DNA of 64,000 bases from Gammaproteobacteria bacterium (GTDB lineage: Bacteria; Pseudomonadota; Gammaproteobacteria; HTCC5015), in assembly GCA_016928055.1 (NCBI GenBank), contig JAFGLM010000022.1:62001-126000 (forward strand), written 5' to 3'. Shown one piece after another: positions 50,119 to 59,557 of this stretch. Within the stretch, counting starts at the first letter, position 1. The number at the start of each line of letters is the position of its first letter. The position numbers were made by a program, and so were the translations under genes. The notes under the pieces were generated by a model. It ran no database searches, was not told the DNA's origin, and saw nothing but the letters and a program-made list of their open reading frames with translations.

Positions 50119-51405
50119 TTAACCCGCGGCGACAATTTTGTCGCCGTTTTTTATATCGGGATTGATACCGATAAGACTTGACGCATTGGTTTGATCAGAA
50201 GATCGTCGGTTGCGCCGGGTGCTGATGGTTAACTGTATGCCCTTGCGTAAACAATCGTGAGCCGAATCAGTTTCACCCAATGACTCTAATAATTCTGACA
50301 ATTCAGCATAGCCTTCACCGGTAGGATGAATTGCGATAGCGCTTTCGTAATAGACACGCGACTTGCCCCATAAACGCAAACGTGAACACAGGCGCGCAAG
50401 CGTCAGGAGCAGCATAGGGCTGCGACCGTGATCCTTCAACCAGGCTTCAGCATAGTCCAGCTGCTGCGTAAGATCAGGCACGACAAGTTCGCCATAACGC
50501 TGTACGAGCTGTTCATCCCATTCGCGATTTAGATACTGACGAAGTGCATGCTCAGCGGTAATTTCATTTTCCGTATCAATTAGACAGTCAATATACACCG
50601 CCAGGATTTCCGGATCATTGCGATAACGGCGCGGCAATAATTTCCACTGTTCTTCCAGGTTGAAAACGGACTTAGATTGAGAAATAAAGCGTAAAAATTG
50701 CGTGTAGGTCGTTCGCTCAAGTAACAGTAATTTATCGCTGGTTAATATTTTTCGTCTGCGTAATTCCGGCAGTAATGCAGCAAGTTTTTCCCATTCATTT
50801 AATTGCGCATAAAGCCGACTGAGCATTTTTAAAACATAAGGATGTTTGGGTGCGATTTCCCTTAAATTGGTTAATGTCGCCAAAGCTTGTTCAGTTTGCT
50901 CATGTGCCAACTGCAATTCAGCCTGGGTCAGGCCGATAGCAATATCCGCTTTTGGCGTGGAATCATGGGCTTTTTTTAAATATTCATCCCTCCTGTCATT
51001 GGCGCCTTGCTGTTGCGCCGCACGCGCTGCCAGCAAATAGTTGAGCAAGACGGTGTCGCTATTGTCGATATCTTTCAATAAAATTTGTTCAGCTTGTTGC
51101 CAATGCCCTTCAAGTAATTCAATCAAGCCGCGGTTTATGTTGCCGCGCGCACGCGAAGCGCTGCGTTGGTCGCGGCGTTTGCGAAAAAGCGAAGGGACTT
51201 TCCAAATACGTAAAAGCAAGCGCATCGCGAAATAAAAAAAAGGCAGTGCAACAAAGGCTATGATCAATGCAACGCTGAGTGAATTCTCGAAAGTCCACTG
51301 GCCGTTCGTGATTAGGACATATCCATAATCAATATGCGCCAATATCGCCACCAACGCGCTGAAAAAAACAACAATTAGCACAGCTATTAACAGCGGTTTC
51401 TTCAT
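50119..51405 (-). CDS. hemY: HemY-like TPR membrane protein
   Basis: A 428-residue protein with two N-terminal membrane helices (about 5-24 and 42-66), then about 300 residues of TPR-like helices. It matches the HemY N-terminal family encoded at the end of hemCDX operons; this is not the protoporphyrinogen oxidase of the same name. Its role in haem homeostasis is not well defined. The last codons (NGDKIVAAG) coincide with the terminator of the convergent ParA gene. It overlaps hemX by 4 bases. Confidence 0.85.
   Translation of the reverse strand: MKKPLLIAVLIVVFFSALVAILAHIDYGYVLITNGQWTFENSLSVALIIAFVALPFFYFAMRLLLRIWKVPSLFRKRRDQRSASRARGNINRGLIELLEGHWQQAEQILLKDIDNSDTVLLNYLLAARAAQQQGANDRRDEYLKKAHDSTPKADIAIGLTQAELQLAHEQTEQALATLTNLREIAPKHPYVLKMLSRLYAQLNEWEKLAALLPELRRRKILTSDKLLLLERTTYTQFLRFISQSKSVFNLEEQWKLLPRRYRNDPEILAVYIDCLIDTENEITAEHALRQYLNREWDEQLVQRYGELVVPDLTQQLDYAEAWLKDHGRSPMLLLTLARLCSRLRLWGKSRVYYESAIAIHPTGEGYAELSELLESLGETDSAHDCLRKGIQLTISTRRNRRSSDQTNASSLIGINPDIKNGDKIVAAG
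50127..50152 (+). terminator. Intrinsic terminator of the orphan parA, inside the hemY 3' end
   Basis: CGGCGACA and TGTCGCCG enclose a 4-base loop and are followed by six T residues. It starts 25 bases after the ParA stop and lies entirely within the last codons of the convergent hemY-like gene. Confidence 0.88.
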
Positions 51406-52526
51406 GATTGTGGCGCGCCGACAGGTTTGGGCTCGAGCGGAGTTCGTGGCTGATATTTCTGCTGTAATTCACGCAATTTGCGCAAGGAGTCACTGATATT
51501 AGGTAAAGCAGGTATCAGATCAGCCTCCTGTAAAGCAGCTAACTCGGCGCGCAAGGTGATGACTTGTTGGTTATCGCGATCATAATGCTCATCGATAAGA
51601 CTGCGTGCTTCGTTTAAATGTCGATTGAGTGCTTCTTTGTCCAAACGCAGAGCGGCTTGCCGCGCATATTCCAGTTCCAATCGAAGTTTTTGTTCGACAT
51701 AGTAAAGTTCTGCCTGTAGTACCGCTGTTACTGCAGGAGCATTGCTGCGGCGCAAACCGACCAAGCGCGCAAGTTTCGACCAAGTGCGTTGCAGAAAGGA
51801 TTCCTCGCCACTTTCGACCAATGGTGGTTCGTTTTCAAGCAATTGATTGGCGGCCGGTTTTTTTGCCGGCGGCAATAAATACAAACGATTGCTAATGCTC
51901 ATTAGTTGCAGGCCAACACCTTCTACATCGGGTGCATTCAACGACTTCAGGGCGGTAATTTCATTAGTCAGCACTTCGCGTACTTCCAGCATGGCGGGAT
52001 CCGCCAGATCGCCAAGTCGCTCATCGGCCACGATCAGGGCTTCGGTTGCACCCTTGATATCGTGCACCAGACGCAGGCGCACGACAGCCAGCCTCATCAG
52101 ATACTCTATTTCCGCTAATACCCAGCCGCGCTGATCACGGTTAATCAGGTTTTGAGTCACTTCAAAGGCCTGTTGCAGTGCAGCTATGCGGGCGTTCTGG
52201 TCTGCCAGCGCGGGCTCCAGTTTGCTATCCTGATCCAGCACGCGCTGTTTGAGTTCAACCACAGTGGGGTGGTTATCCAGCCCACGGATGGTTTTCTGCA
52301 ATTCACTGACCTGATTCTGTTGCGCATGCAACGCAAGGTATTGCCGGTAGTAACCGAAACCAGCTAGACCGAGCACAACCAGTAAAACAATAATGACGGC
52401 AAGCAATCCACCGTAACCTTTTTTCGAAGCGTTATCGGATCGACCGGGTTTATGTCCGGGCGCGTTAGCGCCGGCTTTGTTGCCGGGATTTGCCGTAACG
52501 TCCTGGTGGTTTTGTTCGTTCATCAT
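51402..52526 (-). CDS. hemX: HemX-like membrane protein
   Basis: 374 residues: a hydrophilic, Asn/Gly/Lys-rich N-terminus, one membrane helix (about 40-62), then a largely helical periplasmic domain with coiled-coil character. It corresponds to the HemX family found between hemD and hemY; an early assignment as uroporphyrinogen methyltransferase is not supported by motifs. It is 28 bases after hemD. Confidence 0.85.
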   Translation of the reverse strand: MMNEQNHQDVTANPGNKAGANAPGHKPGRSDNASKKGYGGLLAVIIVLLVVLGLAGFGYYRQYLALHAQQNQVSELQKTIRGLDNHPTVVELKQRVLDQDSKLEPALADQNARIAALQQAFEVTQNLINRDQRGWVLAEIEYLMRLAVVRLRLVHDIKGATEALIVADERLGDLADPAMLEVREVLTNEITALKSLNAPDVEGVGLQLMSISNRLYLLPPAKKPAANQLLENEPPLVESGEESFLQRTWSKLARLVGLRRSNAPAVTAVLQAELYYVEQKLRLELEYARQAALRLDKEALNRHLNEARSLIDEHYDRDNQQVITLRAELAALQEADLIPALPNISDSLRKLRELQQKYQPRTPLEPKPVGAPQS

Positions 52527-52554
52527 TGCATGATGCCCTGTTGGAAAAAATATT

Positions 52555-53340
52555 TCATCTGTACCGCATCGAGTCTGCGAGCTGGATCAAGGTCTTGATG
52601 ATAGCTTTATTGCCTGTTTTGTGCACAACAGCGATTTCACATTTGTAGCCAAGTTGCAGCGCAAAATCCCGATTACGCTCGCTGAGTACAACCAATGGTA
52701 AACGAAAAGCTTTATGCCGCAGCTTGCCGGCCATTTTTGTGATATTGGCAAGCCCTTCATTGCTGGTGGCGCTGATCATAGTGATGTCATTGTTTTGCAA
52801 CGCCTGCTGCAAGATCGTTTTTGAGTCTGTCGGTACTTTGCGCCGATAAATCGGCATCGCAACGACCTCCGCACCCGCTGTTTGCAGTTGTTCAGCCAAC
52901 CATTGTCTACCACCTTCGCCGCGAATGATGGCAATGCGTTTTCCGGAGACTTCACGCAATTCCTCGGTCTGTAGCAAACCCTCACTGCTGAAATTTTGTA
53001 CAGGATGTATCACCTTCTGATAACCGTGAGTTGCCAGACAGTTTGCTGTGCTGGCCCCAATCGCTGCCAACTGCAATTTTTGCGGCAGTTTAATGGGCGC
53101 CAACAGTGCCAGCGCTGATTCGACAGCGTTAACACTGACAAAGATTGCCAGATCAAAGTCTCGCAATTGCTTCAGGAGTGCACGAGCCTGCGCGACTCCT
53201 TTTGGTCGCAAAATTTCAATCGCCGGACAACGCAAAGAGTTACCGCCGACTTTTTCGATCTCATTACACAAGGATTGGGCTTGATGCGCGGGTCGGGTGA
53301 CCAGAATGGTATGACCAAATAAAGGAGGATCTTCTGACAT
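52555..53340 (-). CDS. hemD: Uroporphyrinogen-III synthase
   Basis: A 261-residue cyclising enzyme of haem synthesis. Sequence is poorly conserved in this family, but the two-domain alternating pattern is seen: ILVTRPAHQAQSLC at the N-terminus, FVSVNAVESAL, and the C-terminal ISATSNEGLANI (the usual TSxxG region). It lies 11 bases after hemC, whose product hydroxymethylbilane is its substrate. Confidence 0.92.
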   Translation of the reverse strand: MSEDPPLFGHTILVTRPAHQAQSLCNEIEKVGGNSLRCPAIEILRPKGVAQARALLKQLRDFDLAIFVSVNAVESALALLAPIKLPQKLQLAAIGASTANCLATHGYQKVIHPVQNFSSEGLLQTEELREVSGKRIAIIRGEGGRQWLAEQLQTAGAEVVAMPIYRRKVPTDSKTILQQALQNNDITMISATSNEGLANITKMAGKLRHKAFRLPLVVLSERNRDFALQLGYKCEIAVVHKTGNKAIIKTLIQLADSMRYR

Positions 53341-53351
53341 GTCTACGCTCG

Positions 53352-54284
53352 TTAATCGGTATGTAACCCGATGGCGGCCAGTATCTTGTCGGCACCTCGG
53401 GAGAGAAAATTTTCAGCCAATTGCAGACCCAGGGACTCGGACTCGACGGCCGAACCGCGCAGTTCACCTTCAATCAAGCGCTGTCCATCGGGATCGCTAA
53501 CTCTAGCACGGAACCATATTTGTTCATCACCCTGTAAGCATGCAAAACCGGCGATAGGAACCTGGCAGCCACCGTTCAAACGCCTGTTAAAGGCTCTTTC
53601 GGCGCTGACGCAGGTGGCGGTTGCCGGATGATGCAGTACAGAAATGAGTGATTCAATTCGACTATCGCCGCAACGGCACTCTATACCAATGGCACCCTGG
53701 CCAACAGCCGGTAATACCAGACGGCTGGGCAGAATCTGGGTTATTCGATGCGAGAGTTGTAACCGCTTCAAGCCGGCGGTAGCCAGGATAATCGCGTCAT
53801 AACGGCCATCGTCCAGTTTCTGCAGACGCGAACCGACGTTACCTCTTAAGGACAGCATTTTCAGTTTGGGGAACAAGACACTTAATTGAGCCTGTCGGCG
53901 CAGACTGGAGGTACCGATACAGGCCCCGGCCGGTAACATCGCCGGGGCGGCATAATGATTTGAAACAAACGCATCGTGTGGATCGTCTCTTTCCAGCATA
54001 ACCGGCAGATGCAGACCGTCCGGCAACTCCATGGGTACATCTTTCATCGAATGCACGGCGATATCGGCCTGATTTTGCAGCAGACTTTGTTCCAGTTCTT
54101 TAACGAACAAGCCTTTGCCGCCGATTTTGTTGAGCGGACTATCGAGAATATTGTCGCCCTTGGTACTGATCTTTATCAGCTCAATCTGCAAGTCCGGATA
54201 GAGCAGCTGCAAACGCCGGCTGACTTCATTGGCTTGCCAAAGTGCCAAAGGACTTTGACGTGTGGCGATACGAATAACTTGCAT
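53352..54284 (-). CDS. hemC: Hydroxymethylbilane synthase (porphobilinogen deaminase)
   Basis: A 310-residue enzyme joining four porphobilinogen units. It has the N-terminal IATRQSPLALWQANEV, VHSMKDVPMELPDGL with its catalytic Asp region, LRRQAQL, and the cofactor Cys in RRLNGGCQVPIAGFA. It lies 6 bases after algR, as in Pseudomonas, where algZ-algR-hemC-hemD are also adjacent. Confidence 0.96.
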   Translation of the reverse strand: MQVIRIATRQSPLALWQANEVSRRLQLLYPDLQIELIKISTKGDNILDSPLNKIGGKGLFVKELEQSLLQNQADIAVHSMKDVPMELPDGLHLPVMLERDDPHDAFVSNHYAAPAMLPAGACIGTSSLRRQAQLSVLFPKLKMLSLRGNVGSRLQKLDDGRYDAIILATAGLKRLQLSHRITQILPSRLVLPAVGQGAIGIECRCGDSRIESLISVLHHPATATCVSAERAFNRRLNGGCQVPIAGFACLQGDEQIWFRARVSDPDGQRLIEGELRGSAVESESLGLQLAENFLSRGADKILAAIGLHTD

Positions 54285-54290
54285 GATTAC

Positions 54291-55031
54291 CTAACTGTTT
54301 TTAATAAACTGTCTCAGGGTGGGTAAATGACGACGACTCACCTCAAACTGTAAATCACTGCCACGGAAACAGATGACGGTTTTACCGTTATCGTGTTTGC
54401 GCATACCGGCAATTCGGTCTATTGCGATCAGAGCATTACGGTGAATACGCAAAAATTTCTGTTTGAATTCCTGCTCCAGATGTAAAAGTGATTCTTCAGT
54501 CAGCGCTTCACCGTCTTTATGATAGATCGTGACGTACTTATCGGAAGCATTAAAACAAAAAATGTTTTCAACTGGAATGAGCAGAAGGTTACCGCGATGA
54601 CGTACACAAATATCTTTGCGAGCTGTCTCGGTTTGAGAATCAATTTGGGTAACGGCCTGAATTTGTGCCCGCGTATTTCTCTGCGCCGACTGCAATGCAA
54701 GCAGCAGTCGTTCCTTGCGGACGGGTTTAAGTAGATAGTCGACAGCATGTGTTTCAAAGGCTTCCAACGCATGATCGCTGTAAGCAGTGGTAAAGATAAT
54801 GGCCGGTGGTGTTTCGTCTGTGGTTAAATGTCGTGCGACTTGCAGACCGTCCATCAGTGGCATACGAATATCCAGCAACACAATTTCCGGCTTTAATTCA
54901 TTGTATCGGTCGATAGCCTCGCGTCCGCTGGCTGCTTCGCCGACAAACTTAAAGCCATCGAGAGAATTCACCAGCCGTTGCAAACGATCGCGTGCCGGTT
55001 TTTCGTCATCAACGATCAGAATACGCATCAT
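54291..55031 (-). CDS. algR: LytTR-family response regulator (AlgR type)
   Basis: 246 residues: a receiver domain with VDDE and phospho-acceptor Asp in VLLDIRMPLMDG, the Lys in LLKPVRKERL, then a LytTR DNA-binding domain (about 140-240) with FCFNASDKYVTIYH and FLRIHRNALIAID. AlgR of Pseudomonas controls alginate and type IV pili, and here it may also reach the MSHA-like block. It overlaps the sensor gene by 23 bases, which implies coupled translation. Confidence 0.9.
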   Translation of the reverse strand: MMRILIVDDEKPARDRLQRLVNSLDGFKFVGEAASGREAIDRYNELKPEIVLLDIRMPLMDGLQVARHLTTDETPPAIIFTTAYSDHALEAFETHAVDYLLKPVRKERLLLALQSAQRNTRAQIQAVTQIDSQTETARKDICVRHRGNLLLIPVENIFCFNASDKYVTIYHKDGEALTEESLLHLEQEFKQKFLRIHRNALIAIDRIAGMRKHDNGKTVICFRGSDLQFEVSRRHLPTLRQFIKNS

Positions 55032-56103
55032 TAATATCTTGTATGGGCAGGCAAAGCGTTACGCAAAATGTTACCGGATCTTTCATCAATTGCATGCTGG
55101 CTTGATTGCCGAAAGCCAGCTCGAGCCGTTGGCGTATATTACTCAGCGCCAACTGGTTACCTGAGGTGCGTTGCGGGGGTGTCTCAATACTGACCGGATT
55201 GCTGATTTTCAGCGATAAGGTGCTCGCTACGCGTTGTGCCGAAATCTGTATACAACCGCCGTTTGCCAACGGCTCGATACCATGATAGACCGCGTTTTCA
55301 ACCAGTGGTTGAATCAACAATGCAGGCAAGGAAACATTCATAACGTCATCGGCAATTTCCCGCTCAATTCGTAAGCGGTCACCCAGACGCAACTGTTCGA
55401 TACGTAAATAGCGGTTAACGATGTCCAGCTCTTCGCCCAATGTAATATGACTGGTTTTACTTAGCGTCGATCTGAACAGTTCCGCCAGATCCAGTATGGC
55501 TTCTTCGGCCATATCTGGATTTTGATGAACCAGACTGGCAATTGTGTTAAGGCTGTTGAACAGGAAGTGTGGCCTGATGCGCGCCTGTAAGGCCTGGATA
55601 TGCGCAAGCTCTTCAGCTTTGCGATGCAGGCGGCTTTGATGTCGGACATAAAAATATCGCAACATGACACCGGTAATAATCAAACTGATACTGAGATTGC
55701 GGATTAACGCCTGCAACAATGTGTAGTGACTGATGCCGCGAATATCGAGGGCATTTAAGGTAAAGTCAGCAGCCAGTGTCACCAGCAGGGTGATCAGTTG
55801 CAACACCAGATACAGCAACAGGCTCCGACTGACAATGGTCAGATTTTTAAAAAATCGGTTGGAAACGCATAATACGGCTGCGTCGATCAAGGCGATAATC
55901 AGGATAAAAAACGAAGTATTACCTAATGAGACCCAGATATTGGCGAGCGTAGAAGCCTGGCTCAGAGTCAGAATGATGGCGAGCGCCTCCGCAACCAGCA
56001 GCACAACCAGCAAAACCTGGTTATCGCAGAAATTGGGGAGTAAATCCGGCGTATCGGTAACGCCCGTTTTTTGCCGATGTCTTGCCTGTTTTTCACCTGT
56101 CAT
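55009..56103 (-). CDS. algZ: LytS-type sensor histidine kinase (AlgZ/FimS type)
   Basis: 364 residues: a cytoplasmic N-terminus, four to five membrane helices (about 30-165), then a His kinase domain of the LytS class with ARIRPHFLFNSLNTIASLVHQ (phospho-acceptor His; core shown) and the N box PLVENAVYHGIEPL. The final ATPase part has the G-box-like region LALSNIRQRLELAFG. It is divergent from argH and overlaps algR, giving the algZR pair. Confidence 0.9.
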   Translation of the reverse strand: MTGEKQARHRQKTGVTDTPDLLPNFCDNQVLLVVLLVAEALAIILTLSQASTLANIWVSLGNTSFFILIIALIDAAVLCVSNRFFKNLTIVSRSLLLYLVLQLITLLVTLAADFTLNALDIRGISHYTLLQALIRNLSISLIITGVMLRYFYVRHQSRLHRKAEELAHIQALQARIRPHFLFNSLNTIASLVHQNPDMAEEAILDLAELFRSTLSKTSHITLGEELDIVNRYLRIEQLRLGDRLRIEREIADDVMNVSLPALLIQPLVENAVYHGIEPLANGGCIQISAQRVASTLSLKISNPVSIETPPQRTSGNQLALSNIRQRLELAFGNQASMQLMKDPVTFCVTLCLPIQDINDAYSDR

Positions 56104-56258
56104 GTTGCTAGTGTCAATCGATCCGGCAGTTGATGCAAGTATCTGAACAGGGAAGTTATTGTCGGCTGAAGATTTTCCTGCTGTTTCTCTCGCTTGAATC
56201 GTAGGTTTACCAATAAACCAGCGTGGTATACTCGCGTCACTATCGGGATAGATACAAC

Positions 56259-57656
56259 ATGTCCAACGAAACGCAAAATAAAAAACTTTGGGGTGGACGT
56301 TTTAGCGAAGCAACGGATGCCTTTGTTGAGGCATTTACTGCCAGCGTCGATTTTGATCAACGTCTTTATGCCCAGGATATTGCCGGCTCGAAAGCGCATG
56401 CCGGCATGCTGGCGCGCGCAAAAATCATCAGCAAAAACGAATGTCAATCGATCATTCAGGGCCTGGATGAAATACAGCAGGAAATCGAGGCAGGGCAGTT
56501 CAACTGGTCGGTAGCGCTGGAAGATGTGCACATGAATATCGAAGCTCGGCTAACCGAAAAAATCGGTGAAGCCGGTAAGAAGCTGCACACCGGGCGTTCG
56601 CGCAACGATCAGGTGGCAACCGATATCAGGCTGTATCTGCGGCAAATGATCGATCTCGCGTTGGCCGAGCTTAAGCGTTTACAGCAGGGTTTGTTGTCGC
56701 TAGCCCAACAGCATACCCAAACGGTGATGCCTGGTTTTACCCATTTACAGGTCGCGCAACCGGTCTGTTTTGCGCATCATGTTATGGCCTGGTTTGAAAT
56801 GTTCGAGCGCGATGTGCAGCGCCTGCTGGACGTACGCAAACGGGTCAACGTATTGCCCCTGGGTGCCGCCGCACTGGCCGGTACCACCTATGCCATTGAC
56901 CGCGAATATGTCGCAAAGGAGCTGGGTTTTGCTGCAGTGTCGGAAAATTCACTCGATGCTGTCAGCGATCGTGATTTTGCGATCGAGTTTTGCGCGGCCG
57001 CGGCATTATGTATGACCCATCTATCACGGCAATCAGAAGAGTTGATTATCTGGTCTTCCCAGCAATTCGGGTTTATCGATTTGCCCGACCGGTTTTGCAC
57101 CGGCTCATCGATCATGCCGCAAAAGAAAAATCCGGATGTGCCGGAACTGGTACGTGGTAAAAGCGGCCGGGTGAATGGTGATTTGATCGCTTTGTTAACG
57201 TTAATGAAGGCGCAGCCGCTTGCCTATAACAAAGACAATCAGGAAGACAAAGAACCCTTGTTTGATGCGGTCGATACTCTGCTGGGTTGCCTGCGTGCCT
57301 TTGCAGACATGGTACCGGCGTTGAAGGTTAATGCGGATGCGATGCGCGCAGCGGTCAGTAAGGGTTATGCCACCGCAACCGATCTGGCGGACTACCTGGT
57401 CAAAAAAGGCATTGCTTTTCGAGACGCGCATGAGATTGTCGGTAATGCTGTGGCCTGGTGCGAGAAAGAAAGCAAAGACCTTTCTGAAGCACCGTTGTCG
57501 GTATTGCAGGAGTTTTCTAGTGCAATCGAAAAGGATGTCTTTAATGTGCTGAGTTTGGAAGGTTCGCTTGCCGCCAGAGATCATATCGGCGGCACCGCAC
57601 CGAGACAGGTGTTGGCAGCGATTGAAAGAGCTAAGAAGAGCGTAGCGCAGCGATAA
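56259..57656 (+). CDS. argH: Argininosuccinate lyase
   Basis: 465 residues from the ATG at 56259 (open frame begins at 56223). It cleaves argininosuccinate to arginine and fumarate, the last step of arginine synthesis. The fumarase/aspartase signature [12 protein letters not shown] carries the catalytic Ser. [13 protein letters not shown] and [13 protein letters not shown] are also conserved. It ends in a strong terminator. Confidence 0.97.
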   Translation: MSNETQNKKLWGGRFSEATDAFVEAFTASVDFDQRLYAQDIAGSKAHAGMLARAKIISKNECQSIIQGLDEIQQEIEAGQFNWSVALEDVHMNIEARLTEKIGEAGKKLHTGRSRNDQVATDIRLYLRQMIDLALAELKRLQQGLLSLAQQHTQTVMPGFTHLQVAQPVCFAHHVMAWFEMFERDVQRLLDVRKRVNVLPLGAAALAGTTYAIDREYVAKELGFAAVSENSLDAVSDRDFAIEFCAAAALCMTHLSRQSEELIIWSSQQFGFIDLPDRFCTGSSIMPQKKNPDVPELVRGKSGRVNGDLIALLTLMKAQPLAYNKDNQEDKEPLFDAVDTLLGCLRAFADMVPALKVNADAMRAAVSKGYATATDLADYLVKKGIAFRDAHEIVGNAVAWCEKESKDLSEAPLSVLQEFSSAIEKDVFNVLSLEGSLAARDHIGGTAPRQVLAAIERAKKSVAQR

Positions 57657-57682
57657 CATATAGCCAGTTTGTAATCCGAAAC

Positions 57683-57708
57683 CCCCCGCAAATGCGGGGG
57701 TTCTTTTT
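57683..57708 (+). terminator. Intrinsic terminator of argH
   Basis: A 7-bp GC stem (CCCCCGC/GCGGGGG, 4-base loop) is followed by TTCTTTTT, 26 bases after the argH stop and just before the end of the convergent lipoprotein gene. Confidence 0.92.
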
Positions 57709-57712
57709 AATA

Positions 57713-58792
57713 TTATTGTCGATATGGCTTTTCCTTCAGCGCTTTCCACTCGTTCCAGATCAATTTTGTAACAGAACCGTCGTGCGATTTTAAACCAATA
57801 CTCAGTTTTTCATTTACCGGGCTGGCGCTTTCATCATGCATAAATACCCAATTGGCATATTCAATATCAAGATTTGAAGTAAGCGTTAAAAAACGCCGTA
57901 AGAAATCCACTTGTGCCTGCTCGGAACTCCTGCTGCTCCAGCCGATCTCTACAAAAGCCAGCGGTATGTTTCTTAAGTTAGCAGGCAAATTCGCAATAAT
58001 ACTTGAATAATAAGTGTTGGGAATTTGCTGAGGAGTGTCATACCCGAACTCGGGATAGCTGGTGAAGGCAACCAGATCAAGCTTGCCATCAAAGGCATTC
58101 AAAATATCCCATTGTTCGTCGACAGAATACCCCCAGCTTGTATCACCCAATCCTTTCGTGTGCTCCAGCTGAAAAGTTACAAAAACCAGCGTATCAGGGT
58201 AGAGCGCCTTGATGTCGTCATAGAGCGACTTATAGAAAGTAACGAAATTGTTAAAGTCACTCTCCGCGCCGGGGGCTATGCGATAAACGTTAACTTCCAA
58301 TGCCAAAGCCAGATAATGCGCTGAATAATCATGACAGAGCGCCAACGCGACTTCTTTGTACCTGGCTTGTGCGTCAGAATTAGTCCAATTATTGGTGGTG
58401 TCAATGTCGGTATTTAAATCAGGCAGACGGGTTTGTTGATTGTAAAAATTGATTCCAAACGAGGTATATTGAGTATAACCACCAAATAATGATGGCCATA
58501 CATTGAGTAGATCATTGAAATAAGCCGGCACCAATCCGGACGAAGCCACATCATCTCGCCAGTTGGTTTGTGCAAGCACCAACTCGCCAACTTCATTGAT
58601 GTGGAGCATCATGTCCTCAATGTTTTCTTCCGTGGTGACAGGATAATTTTTCCAGACTGGGCCTATGCCGACGATGAACTCCCGAGAGTTATTGTCAGTT
58701 TCATTTGGATCTGTCGAATGATCGTTATCGTTACAAGCAGCAGCGATAACTATAGTTGCGAAAACAAACAGATGACTGAATATTTTTGCCAC
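57713..58792 (-). CDS. Lipoprotein resembling a clan-A (TIM-barrel) glycoside hydrolase
   Basis: 359 residues with a lipoprotein signal (IAAAC, Cys20) and an Asp/Asn-rich linker (about 20-36). The rest has the pattern of a beta/alpha barrel: alternating strands with ALEVNVYR (Glu166, at a strand end) and AFVEIGWSS (Glu282, also at a strand end), 116 residues apart, as for acid/base and nucleophile in clan GH-A. FTSYPEFGYD and VFVTFQLEHTKGLGD are consistent with sugar-binding loops. The best guess is an envelope-bound glycosidase, possibly galactanase-like, but the family is not established. It has no pathway neighbours and looks accessory. Confidence 0.6.
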   Translation of the reverse strand: MAKIFSHLFVFATIVIAAACNDNDHSTDPNETDNNSREFIVGIGPVWKNYPVTTEENIEDMMLHINEVGELVLAQTNWRDDVASSGLVPAYFNDLLNVWPSLFGGYTQYTSFGINFYNQQTRLPDLNTDIDTTNNWTNSDAQARYKEVALALCHDYSAHYLALALEVNVYRIAPGAESDFNNFVTFYKSLYDDIKALYPDTLVFVTFQLEHTKGLGDTSWGYSVDEQWDILNAFDGKLDLVAFTSYPEFGYDTPQQIPNTYYSSIIANLPANLRNIPLAFVEIGWSSRSSEQAQVDFLRRFLTLTSNLDIEYANWVFMHDESASPVNEKLSIGLKSHDGSVTKLIWNEWKALKEKPYRQ

Positions 58793-58815
58793 AAGAAATG
58801 GCCATTAAACAAATA

Positions 58816-59076
58816 CTAGCGGCGACCGCGGTTGAATTTCGGTTCCTCAAAATTAACCCGCAATGGTTTGCCATTGAAGTCCCTGCCATTAAGACCGGCG
58901 ATAGCGGCGCGCGCTTCGTGCCCTTCCATTTCGATAAATCCAAATCCTTTGCACTTATTGGAAAAGACATCGGTGGCGAGTTTAATGGATCGCACCTTAC
59001 CGAATTGAGAAAAGAGATTGGTAACCTCTTCTTCATTGGTAGTGAAAGGCAGGTTACCGACAAAGAGTTTTTTCAT
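58816..59076 (-). CDS. RRM-domain RNA-binding protein
   Basis: An 86-residue protein made of a single RNA-recognition motif. RNP2 is KLFVGNLPF and RNP1 is KGFGFIEM, with aromatic residues in the usual positions, and the tail is short and basic (FNRGRR). Similar small proteins occur in many proteobacteria and cyanobacteria, where some respond to cold; their targets are mostly unknown. It lies 120 bases downstream of the csp gene on the same strand. Confidence 0.92.
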   Translation of the reverse strand: MKKLFVGNLPFTTNEEEVTNLFSQFGKVRSIKLATDVFSNKCKGFGFIEMEGHEARAAIAGLNGRDFNGKPLRVNFEEPKFNRGRR

Positions 59077-59155
59077 TTAAGTATCCTTATAACTCAGGCA
59101 TACGAACGCAAACGGTGACTGCCTGAAATAGAGCGCCAGGCAATATCTGAAACCA

Positions 59156-59182
59156 ACAAAGCCCTGACAAGCAGGGCTTTGT
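59156..59182 (-). terminator. Probable terminator of the cold-shock gene
   Basis: An 11-bp perfect stem (ACAAAGCCCTG with CAGGGCTTTGT, 5-base loop) lies 14 bases beyond the csp stop. The sequence after it on the minus strand is only moderately T-rich, so it may equally act as an RNA-stabilising hairpin. Confidence 0.6.
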
Positions 59183-59196
59183 GTCACACGGGCTTT

Positions 59197-59400
59197 TTAT
59201 TGAGGCTGAACTTGAGCAGCCTGCAGGCCTTTCGGCCCTTTTTCGACCTGATAACTTACAGTTTGGCCTTCGGTCAGCGTCTTAAAGCCTTCACCGACGA
59301 TTGCGCGGAAGTGTACGAATACATCTTCGCCGCCGTCTTTCGGGCTGATAAAACCAAAACCTTTAGATTCGTTAAACCACTTAACGGTACCAACATTCAT
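59197..59400 (-). CDS. Cold-shock domain protein (CspA family)
   Basis: A 67-residue single cold-shock domain. RNP1 is [15 protein letters not shown] and RNP2 is VFVHFRAI, followed by LTEGQTVSY and [10 protein letters not shown]. It binds single-stranded nucleic acid. GAGGA precedes the ATG within a leader that may reach back about 150 bases to the next gene, as for other csp genes. A paralogue name cannot be chosen from sequence alone. Confidence 0.95.
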   Translation of the reverse strand: MNVGTVKWFNESKGFGFISPKDGGEDVFVHFRAIVGEGFKTLTEGQTVSYQVEKGPKGLQAAQVQPQ

Positions 59401-59557
59401 TGAATAAAATCCTCAAAAATTAATAGATTACAAACACATAAAAGCGAGCAGATGACGCAATGAGGATTCAGAGAGGTGCCGAATGGTATTCTAAGAAAGC
59501 CAGCTTGAGCCAACGCAGGCCGGGCGACTATATCCTATTTCCCTGGAAAAATCCTAA

